64,000 nucleotides of DNA from CAXBPY01 sp003455275 (GCA_963977675.1 CAXBPY010000004.1:10253-74252), one strand, 5' to 3'; positions 1-10,281 are shown, counted from the first letter of the stretch. Numbers and translations are program-made. Notes: generated by a model not told the origin, from the letters alone.

Positions 1-909
1 AGCACCGCCCGGTGCATCTGAAAAAGAAGAAATGATTCCTGCAGGAACACTAAGTGTTCTGAAATTTCCGGCACTGTCTGGAGTCGGAACCAGGAGTTTA
101 TTTATTTCAGCACCGATATGAAGTGAGTTGTATTCGTCGAAATTAAAAGTTGGTCCTCCGCCAATTCCCAAATTAGTAGGTATGAAATCTTTGTTCTCTG
201 CAGATTGAGTGTAAGTGATTTTATTTCCGATATTAGAAATGGTAAGTCCAATGTTATAATAGCTTTTCTGCTTTGAATCTTTCATCTTAAAATCTTTATG
301 ATACATAAAAGAAATATCAGCAGCGGCTGCTATACCAGGTTTTATAGGAACATTATTTACTGACTGTCCGGAGGCAAGGTTTGAATAAATATAACCAAGG
401 TTGATTCCTGTAGAAAAATTATCTGCAATCTTGCGGCTGTAGCCTGCAGTGAATGTGAATTCGCGGGGATTGAAATTGCCGATGATTTGTCCTGTAAAAT
501 TGGTAAAGGTGATGCTTCCGAGAGAGAAATAGCGGAGTGATGCAGTAATCGCCTGATCACCGTCATTCAGTTTTTTGTATCCGGAAACATCAGCAAGAAA
601 AATGTCATTCACTAATTCCTTAAGCCATGGAGTATATGTAACTGAAAGCGCAGTAGGAGCATCTGCAAAAGAAAGTTTCGCGGTGTTCCAATAAATCGAA
701 TTCGCATCCGCAGAAAGTGAAATTCCTACATCGCCCATTGCTCCGGAACGCGCATCCGGATCAATGCGCAGAAATGGAACTGCGGTATTGATAGTGTTGA
801 TTCTTCCGTCTAACTGATCGGTAGATATCTGTGCGGAAACTGATACCGGGAGAAAACTTGCAGTGCACACACATACACAAAGCAAATTTCTAAGTGTTTT
901 AATATTCAT
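1..909 (-). CDS. porV: PorV/LptO, T9SS outer-membrane shuttle protein (3' end cut by window)
   Basis: PorV is the outer-membrane beta-barrel that carries type IX secretion cargo from the translocon to the PorU sortase. The frame stays open from an ATG at 907-909 down to base 1, giving 303 codons without a stop, so the C-terminus lies outside the window. The N-terminus is a signal peptide ending in VSAQ, followed by the family pattern TAVPFLRIDPDARSGAMGDV and later NPREFTFTAGYSRKIADNFS and LGIGGG, all typical of PorV. It lies immediately downstream of porU on the same strand with a 21 bp gap, the order known from Flavobacterium. Product assignment is firm; the length cannot be judged because the gene is truncated. 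Confidence 0.93.
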   Translation of the reverse strand, partial: MNIKTLRNLLCVCVCTASFLPVSVSAQISTDQLDGRINTINTAVPFLRIDPDARSGAMGDVGISLSADANSIYWNTAKLSFADAPTALSVTYTPWLKELVNDIFLADVSGYKKLNDGDQAITASLRYFSLGSITFTNFTGQIIGNFNPREFTFTAGYSRKIADNFSTGINLGYIYSNLASGQSVNNVPIKPGIAAAADISFMYHKDFKMKDSKQKSYYNIGLTISNIGNKITYTQSAENKDFIPTNLGIGGGPTFNFDEYNSLHIGAEINKLLVPTPDSAGNFRTLSVPAGIISSFSDAPGGA

Positions 910-930
910 GTTTTTTAGGAGGGTTCAAAG

Positions 931-3900
931 CTATTTTAAAAGGACTAATTTTTCAAAGGCAGTGGCGGAAAGACCATCATCACTTTTTACGCTGACTCTA
1001 TAAACATAAACTCCTTTCGCCAAAGGGTCTCCATAATCATCATTTCCGTCCCACATAATTCCATTTACACGAAATGAACCGGAATTGGTTACCCCGGTGC
1101 AAACATCGCATCCGGCTGAACCGCTTTGGTTGATTTCTGTCATTATTGTCTTCACCAGTTTCCCGCTAACCGAATATATTTCAATCTTTACTTTCAGAGT
1201 TCCTGAAGCAATGTTGTTTTCAAACATAAATTCAGTTTGCGATGTAAATGGGTTTGGAAAATTTAACACATGGCTTAGTGCCATCGACTCAGAAGTAGCC
1301 ACCACAAATTCAGTGTAAGCATCTGATGAGTTATTATAAACATCCCAGGCTTTTACAGTTACGCTGTGCCTTCCGGCAGAAATATTCTTTAGCGGATATT
1401 TTACTACACCAGATTGGTAGTCATCCAGGTTTGCTTCGTAGAAATCATTCATCACAAATGATGATTGTGAATTTTCATCAAGCATTCCGGTGAGGTCGTG
1501 ACCAATTCCATTTCCTACGGTGTTGATTCCATTTTCATCTTTCAGTTTCACATATAGCATCGGGCTTTCATCAGTCATCCCTCCAAAAACAAATTTTTCA
1601 TCGTTCATATAAATTTGAATTTGTGGTCCGCTGTTGTCCGAAACAAAACCTGCTGCAGTGCCTCCAACAATTACCGAATCAAAGTACCCGCTGGCTGATG
1701 ATATTCCATTCTGTGCATAGTAACTGAATTTGCCAAAACCAAATTGATAATTGATATCCTTTGGAACCACAAATGTGAAACTGAAATCTCCATTTGTAAC
1801 GCTTGCTTTCCCATTGTAGATTAGGTTTTTTCTTAGAGAGAAATTTTTTACCGGGCTCTCACCTGGATTGTTTGAAAGCGTTTTATAAGTAACAGACTTA
1901 TCATATACAGTTGGATAAATTATTCCATTGTAATCAGTGATTTTATTTCCGTTTACATCGGCAACATAACCAGTCACGGTAATTTTTTCCAAAGCTTTTA
2001 AAGTATCTGGAGTTGAATTGAGGGGCTGAGATTTTATTGTTGAAGTCAAAACTTGATTAGAAGAATTTATAAGAGAGATAGCGGGATCGCCAATCAAAGT
2101 GAATTTGCGATTATTGATTGCATCACTGGTGACATTGTTCTTTCCGCGGCGTAATGCTTCACCCATTGAAATTGGATTTCCATTTTTTGTTTCAAAAACC
2201 TGTTTCATGAAATTTAGATTCAAATCTTTATTGGCGAATGAATAAACAAGTCGAACTGTAGTTACCAGGCCTATAGCTCCACCGTTTGGATTTAGCATGA
2301 GGTGTTCGCCAGCCGAAACAATTTCCGGATTGTCAAATCCACTGAAGTCACAGGTAGCAGTTATAAATAATGGAAGTTTACAGATGTTGGTCCAACTGTC
2401 AAAATCTTCGTTGCTTAATATGCGTTCATGTGCAAGGCCAGTGGCGCCGCCATGGCCAAGGTAATTAAAGATCAAAGTCCCCTCGTAAATACGATTGTTG
2501 ATTGCAGTGTTTACATCAGGATATCGTTCACCTCCCGGAGTCGAAATCTGGCGGTAAGCATCAAGATAAATTTTATCAATATTAAAAAGCGGGTAGTGCA
2601 GCGATACATAATTTGCAATTTCTTCACAATCGTTTATATGCGTGTCACTGTCGCCATCATCTGCTGAAAATGTGACCATATTTCGCCATGATCCTAATGA
2701 ACTTGATGATTTATAAATCTTGATTTTGTTAATTACATCTTCAGCCTCGGTTTCATTTTTCACAGGCAGGCGGCCCACAGCAATATCCATTTTAATAGAA
2801 AGAGTGTTCATGTTTCCGCCTTCGTTGTTATCTAGAAATCCGAAGTAGTCATCTGTGTTGTAGGAAGTAACTGTACTAAGAGATTCATAGCTTTCAAATG
2901 TTGGGACAAGATTCGTGTTGTCGCTTTCACGGTTCTTGTAGTCGAATGATGCATCACCAAAAAGTAAAAGATATTTCGGCATCAGCATGGTGTCACCATT
3001 TGCTCTGTCATAAAACATTTTTACAAAGTCACGAATCGCAGTTGGGTCAGGGCTTCCACCACCAAATTCATTATATATCTGTTCGGTGGTAAAAACTTTT
3101 ACTTTCATATTATCAGAGGATCTGTGTAATTCAGCTAACTCATCCGCACTGGATTTTAATTTCGAGGGAGTAACTATAATCAAATCTGTTTCCGAAGAAC
3201 CATGCAGATTCTGATTCTTTACTTTCCCAAATGAAACAGGAGGCGGGAAACTGCTTCCGGTGAACGAAATATATTCATTCAATACATCAGATTTTTGGAT
3301 GAATGAATATCCATTTCCCAAATCAACCAAATTGATTTGTTTGGGTTTGAAAGGATCAGTTACATTCCAGACTAAAATATCTGATGAAGATTGGATCTTG
3401 TATTGTGAAACATTACCTGAACCGATCGAAGAAATAACTCTGAACGGCATTTCATTTCCAGCCATGGTGAGTGCGCGCTTCACATTAATCTCAATGTAAT
3501 TCAACCAGCCGCTCGCATCATTCGCATTGCTGCTATAATTCAGGATTATGTTTATTGCACTCGAAGAGTTCGGAACGAATGAAAAAACCCGGACAGCACT
3601 ATCAGCAGCAGGACAGGTATAATCTGCACATGTTTCTCCAATTGTAATATCCGGAACAGACGCTCCATTGATTGAAGTTGAGAAATACCGCGACCCTTGG
3701 CCTGTAATAGTGTGAGAAGCAACTGCCATTCTGATTTTGCCTGAAGTTTGGCTAAGCATGTTAGGAAAGTTGAAACCAAAATTTTGCGTTAGAATGTATT
3801 TGAAAGATTCGCCATACCAGTCTCGTCCGCTCTTTAAAAGATTGGCGGTATCAGCTTCATGAAAAGCATAGTCATCAAACGCGGTGAAAGTTTGATTTGG

Positions 3901-4815
3901 AAGTAAGTCATCACCATTAACTGTTTGGACTCTCTTACCGGCAATCGATCCAATGTTTAAAAAATAATAAGTGTAATCAGAATAAATATTTTGGTTATGA
4001 ATGAAAATATTTTTTGAAGTATCAAGCATCCAGCGATGTGGTCCTTGACCGTAAAAAAGAACAAAATCATTATCGTCAAACTGGCCATCACTTTCGCCGC
4101 TTACCATTATTGAAACCTCTGAAAGGTCGTCTACTCTTGGGCTGCTGTTTGGTTCGGGCAGCATGCCTGCTCCGGCTGAAAAAATTCTTATTCTTTTTGG
4201 ATTAATCTGATTTGTATTGATACCAAGCGAGGTCAAAAAATTTTTGTCAATCTTATAAACGCCATCAGTAGATACAGCTATTTTATACCAAGTTCCGGAT
4301 GAGAGAACCGAATTAGTAGCATAACTTTTTTGAAAATCTTTTTCAGGCAAATTGGAATTGTCGGAGACAAACGAATATGACAATTGAAATGAGAGAAGTT
4401 TTTCTATTTCGCCTGTTGACTTATTTTTTTTCAGCGCCGGAACATAAATGTCGGCAACTCTTTTACCTTTTTCATATGCAATTGTGTAATCAATATGAAG
4501 GTCTGAAGGGAAAATAAATTCGTCATTCAATTCTACAGATTTATAAACCGGATTCACTAATTCTATTATCGGAAGTGAATTTACAGGAACATTTATAGTT
4601 GTGGTGTACACCGGAATACTTCCGAATCTTGAAAAATCAAATTCAGCACCGGTGAAGTCTAGCGTTTTTCTTTGCTGAGCATCGGGAAATACAACATCAC
4701 TTAAATCCAAACTCCAATCCGGTTGGATAACCGACGAAATCAAAGCTTGAGCGAATGCTCCTGAATAATAAATTCCGGAAAAAACTAACGAAAGAAAAAA
4801 AAGTTTGACTTTCAT
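931..4815 (-). CDS. porU: PorU, type IX secretion system sortase (peptidase C25 family)
   Basis: PorU is the gingipain-like cysteine peptidase that removes the C-terminal sorting domain of T9SS cargo at the outer membrane and attaches the product to the surface. I start it at the ATG at 4813-4815, because MKVKLFF..GAFAQ is a clean signal peptide; a longer open frame to 4911 would bury it. The protein is 1294 residues, normal for the family. The C25 catalytic pair is visible as His in NYLGHGG (about residue 786) and Cys in TATCDFSG (about residue 821). The C-terminus has a FlgD-like/Ig-like fold signature (LNFPNPFTSQTEF ... GVYVYRVSV). It precedes porV in the same direction and is divergent from the PorP-like gene, so the intergenic stretch at 4816-4931 should carry promoters for both sides. 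Confidence 0.93.
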   Translation of the reverse strand: MKVKLFFLSLVFSGIYYSGAFAQALISSVIQPDWSLDLSDVVFPDAQQRKTLDFTGAEFDFSRFGSIPVYTTTINVPVNSLPIIELVNPVYKSVELNDEFIFPSDLHIDYTIAYEKGKRVADIYVPALKKNKSTGEIEKLLSFQLSYSFVSDNSNLPEKDFQKSYATNSVLSSGTWYKIAVSTDGVYKIDKNFLTSLGINTNQINPKRIRIFSAGAGMLPEPNSSPRVDDLSEVSIMVSGESDGQFDDNDFVLFYGQGPHRWMLDTSKNIFIHNQNIYSDYTYYFLNIGSIAGKRVQTVNGDDLLPNQTFTAFDDYAFHEADTANLLKSGRDWYGESFKYILTQNFGFNFPNMLSQTSGKIRMAVASHTITGQGSRYFSTSINGASVPDITIGETCADYTCPAADSAVRVFSFVPNSSSAINIILNYSSNANDASGWLNYIEINVKRALTMAGNEMPFRVISSIGSGNVSQYKIQSSSDILVWNVTDPFKPKQINLVDLGNGYSFIQKSDVLNEYISFTGSSFPPPVSFGKVKNQNLHGSSETDLIIVTPSKLKSSADELAELHRSSDNMKVKVFTTEQIYNEFGGGSPDPTAIRDFVKMFYDRANGDTMLMPKYLLLFGDASFDYKNRESDNTNLVPTFESYESLSTVTSYNTDDYFGFLDNNEGGNMNTLSIKMDIAVGRLPVKNETEAEDVINKIKIYKSSSSLGSWRNMVTFSADDGDSDTHINDCEEIANYVSLHYPLFNIDKIYLDAYRQISTPGGERYPDVNTAINNRIYEGTLIFNYLGHGGATGLAHERILSNEDFDSWTNICKLPLFITATCDFSGFDNPEIVSAGEHLMLNPNGGAIGLVTTVRLVYSFANKDLNLNFMKQVFETKNGNPISMGEALRRGKNNVTSDAINNRKFTLIGDPAISLINSSNQVLTSTIKSQPLNSTPDTLKALEKITVTGYVADVNGNKITDYNGIIYPTVYDKSVTYKTLSNNPGESPVKNFSLRKNLIYNGKASVTNGDFSFTFVVPKDINYQFGFGKFSYYAQNGISSASGYFDSVIVGGTAAGFVSDNSGPQIQIYMNDEKFVFGGMTDESPMLYVKLKDENGINTVGNGIGHDLTGMLDENSQSSFVMNDFYEANLDDYQSGVVKYPLKNISAGRHSVTVKAWDVYNNSSDAYTEFVVATSESMALSHVLNFPNPFTSQTEFMFENNIASGTLKVKIEIYSVSGKLVKTIMTEINQSGSAGCDVCTGVTNSGSFRVNGIMWDGNDDYGDPLAKGVYVYRVSVKSDDGLSATAFEKLVLLK

Positions 4816-4931
4816 GAAACAAAATTCAATGTTTAAAAGTATAAACCGTCTTGCGAAAAGAAGATTATTGTTGCACAACGCAATTAAACAATCAATATTG
4901 CGTTGTATCAAAATAAATTTTCCTCATTCGC

Positions 4932-5921
4932 TTGAACCACACAAAGCACCTTTACCTCTTGATTCTATCTCTCATTTATAGTGGATCAATCAAAGCGCAG
5001 GATGCTGAGTTTACTCAGTTTCTAAATGCTCCTTTGTATTTGAATCCTGCCTTTACTGGAGTTGCAATTGGTCCGCGATTCATGATAAATTATAGGAATG
5101 AATGGCCTGCGCTTGATAAAGCTTTTATCAGTTATCATGTTTCTTTTGATCAGGATATCGACAAAATAAATGGAGGTGTTGGTTTATCAGCTTTCAATGA
5201 TGTACAGGCAAATGGATTATATTCTCAGTTACAATTTACAGGTAGCTATGCTTATCAGTTCAAAATGGACAACGAGACTGCAGTTCGCATAGGACTTAGT
5301 GCTTCCTACTCACAGATTAAGATAGATTTTAATAAATTGATTTTCGGAGATATGATTGATCCTGGAACCGTAACAGTTTCGATTCCAACAGGAGAACTTG
5401 TGCCATCAACTCTGACAAAGAGTTACTCCGATTTTGGCGCAGGTTTTTTATTATATAGCAAAAAACTTTTTATAGGTGGCGGAGTGAAGCATATTACTCA
5501 GCCTGCCCTCTCATTTTATAGTACAGATGACGGGCATTTACCTGTCAGGTTTGCTTTTCATTTCGGATATGAGTTTAAAAAGAACAGGCGATCTAAATCT
5601 TTTTTTACACCGAATGCCATGTATGCGATGCAGGGAAGATTTCATCAATTAAATGTTGGAGTAATGTCCGGAAGGGGAGTTTTAATCGGAGGATTAAATT
5701 ATCGCCACGATTTCTCTAATCCAGATGCCTTCATTTTTATTTTGGGAATCAAGAAGGGCGTGTTTAAAGTAGCCTACAGTTATGATGAAACTTCTTCTGA
5801 CCTAAAATCTAAAACTGGTGGCGCACATGAGATTTCAATATCAATTAATCTTGCGGATCAGAAAAATGCCGAAAAAATAAGACGATTGAAAAGATACACT
5901 GAATGTCCTTCAATTCTTTGA
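4932..5921 (+). CDS. PorP/SprF family type IX secretion outer-membrane protein
   Basis: Members of this family are outer-membrane beta-barrels tied to T9SS substrates or to the PorK/N ring. The protein has 329 residues with a signal peptide ending near IKAQ, then the family start QDAEFTQFLNAPLYLNPAFT followed by GVAIGPRFMINYRNEWPAL. The start codon is TTG: the frame has a stop at 4914-4916 and no ATG before the signal peptide. It is divergent from porU and 58 bp upstream of gldJ. The family is paralogous in most Bacteroidota, so whether this is the core PorP or a cargo-specific SprF copy cannot be decided here; the location beside porU/gldJ favours a core role. Confidence 0.88.
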   Translation: MNHTKHLYLLILSLIYSGSIKAQDAEFTQFLNAPLYLNPAFTGVAIGPRFMINYRNEWPALDKAFISYHVSFDQDIDKINGGVGLSAFNDVQANGLYSQLQFTGSYAYQFKMDNETAVRIGLSASYSQIKIDFNKLIFGDMIDPGTVTVSIPTGELVPSTLTKSYSDFGAGFLLYSKKLFIGGGVKHITQPALSFYSTDDGHLPVRFAFHFGYEFKKNRRSKSFFTPNAMYAMQGRFHQLNVGVMSGRGVLIGGLNYRHDFSNPDAFIFILGIKKGVFKVAYSYDETSSDLKSKTGGAHEISISINLADQKNAEKIRRLKRYTECPSIL

Positions 5922-5946
5922 CGATACAATAGTTTGAATAAATTTG
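5917..5946 (+). promoter_or_regulatory. Predicted Bacteroidota-type promoter of gldJ
   Basis: TTTG at 5917-5920 and TAAATTTG at 5939-5946 match the Bacteroidota -33/-7 consensus (TTTG, TAnnTTTG) with an 18-base spacer. The -33 box overlaps the last codons of the PorP-like gene, so gldJ probably has its own start as well as any read-through. The predicted 5' leader is about 27 bases. Confidence 0.6.
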
Positions 5947-5979
5947 CGTTAATCCAATTTCACAATAAATCTAAAAGCA

Positions 5980-7509
5980 ATGCTTAAAAAGATTTCTCTC
6001 ATATTGGCAGCCTCTGTGTTTGTACTTGCATCCTGCAAGAAGGATAAATCTTCTGTTACAGGATGGAACTATAATGACAAAAAATGGGGTGGCTTCCAGG
6101 TTTCTCTGAAGTTTAAAGGACAAGAAACCGGCCCTAATCTGGTATTGGTTCAAGGCGGCCGTTTCACAATGGGACAAACAGAACAGAATGTTAATTACAG
6201 TAACGATAATTTTCCACGATCTGTGTCTGTCGCTTCATTTTATCTTGATGAAACAGAGGTAGCTAATGCCCACTATCGTGAATATCTTTACTGGGTAAAC
6301 AGGGTTTTCGGTGCAGATTTTCCTGAAGTTTATCGTAATGCTCTTCCAGATAGTTTATCATGGAGAAGAGAACTGGCCTATAACGAACCATATGTTGAAT
6401 ATTATTTCCGTTACCCTGCATATGACTTTTATCCGGTTGTGGGTGTTACCTGGGTTCAGGCAAATGAATTCTGCAAATGGAGAACAGACCGAGTAAATGA
6501 AATGATAATGATTCGTGAAGGAATTTTGAAAGGCGGAGGTCAGCAAGTTGGACAGGATAACTTCAATACGGGCGCATATCTGATTGGCCAGTACGAAGGA
6601 TTACCTAAAAAAGGAGTTAAGAGTTATGACCCACAGGGAAGCAGCCCAAGAAGAAAGGTGAGAGTTGAAGATGGAATTCTGTTACCAGAATATAGATTAC
6701 CAACCGAAGCTGAATGGGAATATGCCGCACTTAGTTTAATAGGAAATAATATTTACACTGGAGAAGAAACCCAAACAGATAGAAAAATTTATCCTTGGAA
6801 CAACGATGTTCTTCGCGATTCAAAACATGGCACATGGCAAGGAGATTTTCTTGCTAACTACAAGCGCGACAGAGGTGATAACATGGGTATAGCTGGTGGT
6901 TTAAATGATAATGCTGATATCACTGCTCCGGTATGGTCTTATATGCCGAATGATTATGGACTCTTTAACATGGCAGGCAATGTAAGCGAATGGGTAATGG
7001 ATGTTTACCGACCAATGACGCCCTATGATGAACAAGACTTCAACACATTCAGAGGTAATGTATTTTTTAAAGATAGCCTTGATGAAGATTATGCTCATGT
7101 TGATAAAGATTCATTAGGCCGTGTTGTGCAAATTCCGGTTACTGAATCTGAAAATATTAATCGCTTGAATTATAAAAAGTCAAATGTGATTGATTATCTG
7201 GATGGCGATACCTTGTCATGGGATGGTTATCAGTATGGAGTTTCATCTCTCATTAATAACAAAGCAAGAGTTTATAAAGGAGCAAGCTGGGCTGACCGCG
7301 CTTATTGGATGAGCCCCGGAACTCGCAGGTTCTTAGATGAAAATCAGGATTTGGCCACATTAGGTTTCAGATGTGCAATGGCTCGACTTGGAGGACCAGT
7401 TAGCAATGAAATGAAAGCCGGCGGATACTTTAAAGTTAAGGGACAAAAGAAAATTGATCCTAAAACTAAAAATGGTAAGGACACTAAAAAGGATAAGACT
7501 TACTACTAA
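5980..7509 (+). CDS. gldJ: GldJ, gliding motility / T9SS lipoprotein with SUMF1-like fold
   Basis: GldJ is a lipoprotein needed for gliding and for stability of the T9SS machinery in flavobacteria. The 509-residue product begins with a lipoprotein signal (MLKKISLILAASVFVLASC, lipobox LASC, lipidated Cys at 19). After SSVTGWNYNDKKWGGF, a stretch typical of GldJ, comes a formylglycine-generating-enzyme-like (SUMF1) domain: GGRFTMGQTE, LDETEVANAHYREY, RLPTEAEWEYAA, NMAGNVSEWVMDVYRP, VYKGASWADRAYW and LGFRCAM. The tail is lysine-rich (KKIDPKTKNGKDTKKDK). It has its own promoter and is followed by a hairpin terminator and murF, the arrangement known around gldJ in Flavobacterium. GldK is the closest alternative; the N-terminus and the murF neighbour favour GldJ. 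Confidence 0.9.
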   Translation: MLKKISLILAASVFVLASCKKDKSSVTGWNYNDKKWGGFQVSLKFKGQETGPNLVLVQGGRFTMGQTEQNVNYSNDNFPRSVSVASFYLDETEVANAHYREYLYWVNRVFGADFPEVYRNALPDSLSWRRELAYNEPYVEYYFRYPAYDFYPVVGVTWVQANEFCKWRTDRVNEMIMIREGILKGGGQQVGQDNFNTGAYLIGQYEGLPKKGVKSYDPQGSSPRRKVRVEDGILLPEYRLPTEAEWEYAALSLIGNNIYTGEETQTDRKIYPWNNDVLRDSKHGTWQGDFLANYKRDRGDNMGIAGGLNDNADITAPVWSYMPNDYGLFNMAGNVSEWVMDVYRPMTPYDEQDFNTFRGNVFFKDSLDEDYAHVDKDSLGRVVQIPVTESENINRLNYKKSNVIDYLDGDTLSWDGYQYGVSSLINNKARVYKGASWADRAYWMSPGTRRFLDENQDLATLGFRCAMARLGGPVSNEMKAGGYFKVKGQKKIDPKTKNGKDTKKDKTYY

Positions 7510-7532
7510 TCATAGTTGAAAACAAATTTGAG

Positions 7533-7566
7533 AGTCCTCCGAAGAAATTCGGGGGACTTTTATTTT
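7533..7566 (+). terminator. Rho-independent terminator after gldJ
   Basis: Inverted repeat AGTCCTCCG (7533-7541) and CGGGGGACT (7550-7558) form a 9-bp stem with one G-T pair and an 8-base loop, followed by a T-rich run (TTTTATTTTT). It lies 23 bases after the gldJ stop and just before murF, so murF may depend on partial read-through or a weak local start. Confidence 0.75.
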
Positions 7567-7578
7567 TAGTCCCTGACA

Positions 7579-8880
7579 ATGGATATCAGTCAGCTTTATA
7601 ACATTTTTAAAGGGTCAACAGGTGTTTCAACAGACACACGAAAAATTCAAAAAGGTAATTTGTTTTTTGCACTTAAAGGACCAAACTTCAATGCTAACTT
7701 TCTGGTAAAGCAAGCCATTGAATCAGGAGCTTCTTATTGTGTAATTGATGAAAAAGAATTTTTTATTCCTGAAAAAACTATTCTGGTGAAAGATGTTTTG
7801 CAAACACTTCAGCAGCTTGCACTTCATCATAGAAAAAATTTTTTGTTTCCTGTAATTGCAATTACAGGAAGTAATGGAAAAACAACTACGAAAGAACTGG
7901 CATCTGCCGTTCTTTCCACTTCATTTAAAACTTATTCGACTCCGGGAAATTTTAACAATCATATTGGAGTTCCAATCACCTTACTTTCTGTTCCAGCTGA
8001 AACGCAAATGCTGGTTATTGAACTAGGTGCAAATCATCTGGGAGAAAATAAGTTTCTCTGTGAATTATCTGAACCGGATTATGGAATTATCACTAACAAT
8101 GGGAAGGATCACCTGGAAGGTTATGGAGGATTAGAGGGTGTGAGGAAAGGAAACGGCGAAGTATATGAATACTTAAAAAGGAAAAATGCGAAGGCATTTG
8201 TTTCATCGGTTCAAGAGGATTTAATGGTTAATTCACAGACTATGAACCGGATCATTTATGGCGCGCATAAGAATTCAATTGTCAGTGCTCAAATCATCAA
8301 GTCTTTTCCTTTGTTACAAGTAAAATTATTGTTTGAAAATAATGAGACAGCCGAAGTTCAAACCCAACTGACAGGAGACTATAATCTCGAAAATATTCTT
8401 GCCGCTTCAGCAATTGGTTATTATTTCAAGGTGAGTGTTTCGAAAATAAAATTCGCTATTGAAAATTATCGGCCGGCAAATAATCGTTCTCAATTTTTAG
8501 AGAAGGATGGAAACAATTTTATTTTGGATGCTTACAACGCAAATCCAAGTAGCATGAAACTCGCTCTTGAAAATTTTTCATTATTACCGCTTGAAAATAA
8601 AATTGCTGTGCTAGGAGAAATGGCAGAACTTGGAAAATATTCACTGGAAGAACATCAACTGATTTTGGATTTGTGTTCCTCAATTGAATTTAAAGAAATT
8701 TGGTTAGTTGGCAAAGAGTTTTCCATTGCTAAAACATCGAGTCAGCTTAAAAACAAAGAGGTAAAATTTTTTCAGGATGTTGAAGAAGCAAAAAAATATT
8801 TTCTGAAAAAAAAATTCACTGGATATTCGTTTTTGTTTAAAGGGTCAAGAAAAAATAAACTGGAACAAATGATTTTATGA
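7579..8880 (+). CDS. murF: UDP-N-acetylmuramoyl-tripeptide--D-alanyl-D-alanine ligase
   Basis: MurF adds D-Ala-D-Ala to UDP-MurNAc-tripeptide, the last cytoplasmic step of peptidoglycan precursor synthesis. The 433-residue protein has the Mur ligase order: an N-terminal UDP-binding domain with STDTRKIQKGNLFFAL, the ATP-binding P-loop GSNGKTTTKE at residues 97-106, FNNHIGVPITLL, ELGANHLGE, and the C-terminal ligase domain with LDAYNANPSSM and VLGEMAELG. Length is typical. The start is the ATG at 7579, directly after the gldJ terminator. Linkage of murF to gldJ recurs in Bacteroidota. Confidence 0.95.
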   Translation: MDISQLYNIFKGSTGVSTDTRKIQKGNLFFALKGPNFNANFLVKQAIESGASYCVIDEKEFFIPEKTILVKDVLQTLQQLALHHRKNFLFPVIAITGSNGKTTTKELASAVLSTSFKTYSTPGNFNNHIGVPITLLSVPAETQMLVIELGANHLGENKFLCELSEPDYGIITNNGKDHLEGYGGLEGVRKGNGEVYEYLKRKNAKAFVSSVQEDLMVNSQTMNRIIYGAHKNSIVSAQIIKSFPLLQVKLLFENNETAEVQTQLTGDYNLENILAASAIGYYFKVSVSKIKFAIENYRPANNRSQFLEKDGNNFILDAYNANPSSMKLALENFSLLPLENKIAVLGEMAELGKYSLEEHQLILDLCSSIEFKEIWLVGKEFSIAKTSSQLKNKEVKFFQDVEEAKKYFLKKKFTGYSFLFKGSRKNKLEQMIL

Positions 8881-8988
8881 TTTGTTTTCTGAACAAAAAT
8901 TTATTCAGCGCTTAATAAACTCATTTACCTGAACAATACTTCTTCTTTTTTTTATCTCTGAATTATTGATTGGCTCCAATTAAATTTC

Positions 8989-10195
8989 ATGCTAAAATTT
9001 CTTCGGCTATTCTTTCTCCATGCGGTCGTTTTTTCATTTACTGATTTAGCTGCCGCTCAGTCCGCTGATTCAACCGGACTTAATATGGAAACAGTTTATA
9101 ACCGGCCTGCATTTCATTCATCAGGAAATCACACCGCAATCGGGGGGTATTCAGAAATGAAGGCAGAAAAATTTTTTGCTGACGGACAGCCCGAACCAAT
9201 GGAATTCAATCTCCAGCGAATCTCTTTTTTCTTGCGCACGAAGGTGTCAGATAAAATTAGGTTTTTGATAGAAGGGGAATTTATTGATGGAGGCAAACAA
9301 ATCAATCTTAATTGTTCCGCTGTTGATTTCAGGTTTTGTTCATTGTTTAATCTGCGGGGCGGTGTAATTATAAATCCAATCGGAATATTTAATCAGGTTC
9401 ATGACGGACCTTTATATGAATTTACTGATCGACCGTTTTCATCAACTGAAATATTGCCCTCTACATTCAGCAGTGCAGGTTTTGGATTCTATGGTTTGAA
9501 GAAAATAAATAATTGGGCAATCGGATATGAAGCGTATATCACCAATGGATTCAGTTACGCAATTATCGATAATGAAAGCAGGCACACTTTGCTAAGCGCC
9601 TCTGTTGAAAATGGAATGTTGCCTATGAAAGAAACCAACGGACAAATGATGATGAATGGAAAATTTTCTGTAAGGCAAAAAAATGCAGGTGAGCTTGGGT
9701 TAAGTTGGAGGGGAGGGTGTATACAATACTTTTCAAATTCAGGGATTACAACTTGACGCACCGCGCCGTTTAGATGTAGCAGCCATGGATTACTCCAATG
9801 AAATTCATAAACTCAAAACAAAAATTACAGGAGAGTTTGCTTTTGTTTTTGTTCAGGTTCCATCAACATACACGCAGGTTTATGGATCTCAACAATATGG
9901 CGGGTTTCTGGATATTGCTCAACCAATTTATTCAGGTAAAATATTCAGAATTGAAAACTCGTCGATCGTTCTAGCTGCCAGGTTTGAGTATTTAGATCGA
10001 AATGTTGGTGTCTTCCGCGAAACAGGAGACAATATATTTGATGATATGTGGAGTATAACTGGTGGGCTAAATTTCCGGGCAAGCCAAAATTCTGTTCTCA
10101 AGCTGAATTATCTTTTAAAATCTCAGCGCGACATACTTGGAAATGATATGGGATTAGATTCCGGATTTATTTTTGGGATGTCGACTTATTTCTGA
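8989..10195 (+). pseudogene. Phosphate-selective-porin-like beta-barrel protein, broken by a one-base frameshift
   Basis: Two open frames make one protein. The first (8989-9756) has a signal peptide ending in LAAAQ and beta-barrel sequence (AIGGYSEMKAE, FFLRTKVSDKIRFLIEGEF, GVIINPIGIFNQVHDGP, SSAGFGFYG) resembling outer-membrane porins of the OprP/OprO-like type. It goes out of frame after GELGLSWRGG. Removing one G from the run at 9715-9717 continues without a break as VYNTFQIQGLQLDAPRRLDV into the second frame (from 9785), which ends in a barrel closing strand (SGFIFGMSTYF). The restored product would be 401 residues. A fresh inactivating mutation or a sequencing/assembly error in a G run are both possible; the rest of the frame is intact, which favours error or a very young lesion. 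Confidence 0.8.
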
Positions 10196-10281
10196 GCACA
10201 TATTTTCAGAGTGAAAATCAAATCTTTTTCTGCGAAACAAGATTTGAATCATAGCGTATCAATTTCAAATTTTTCGCCACC

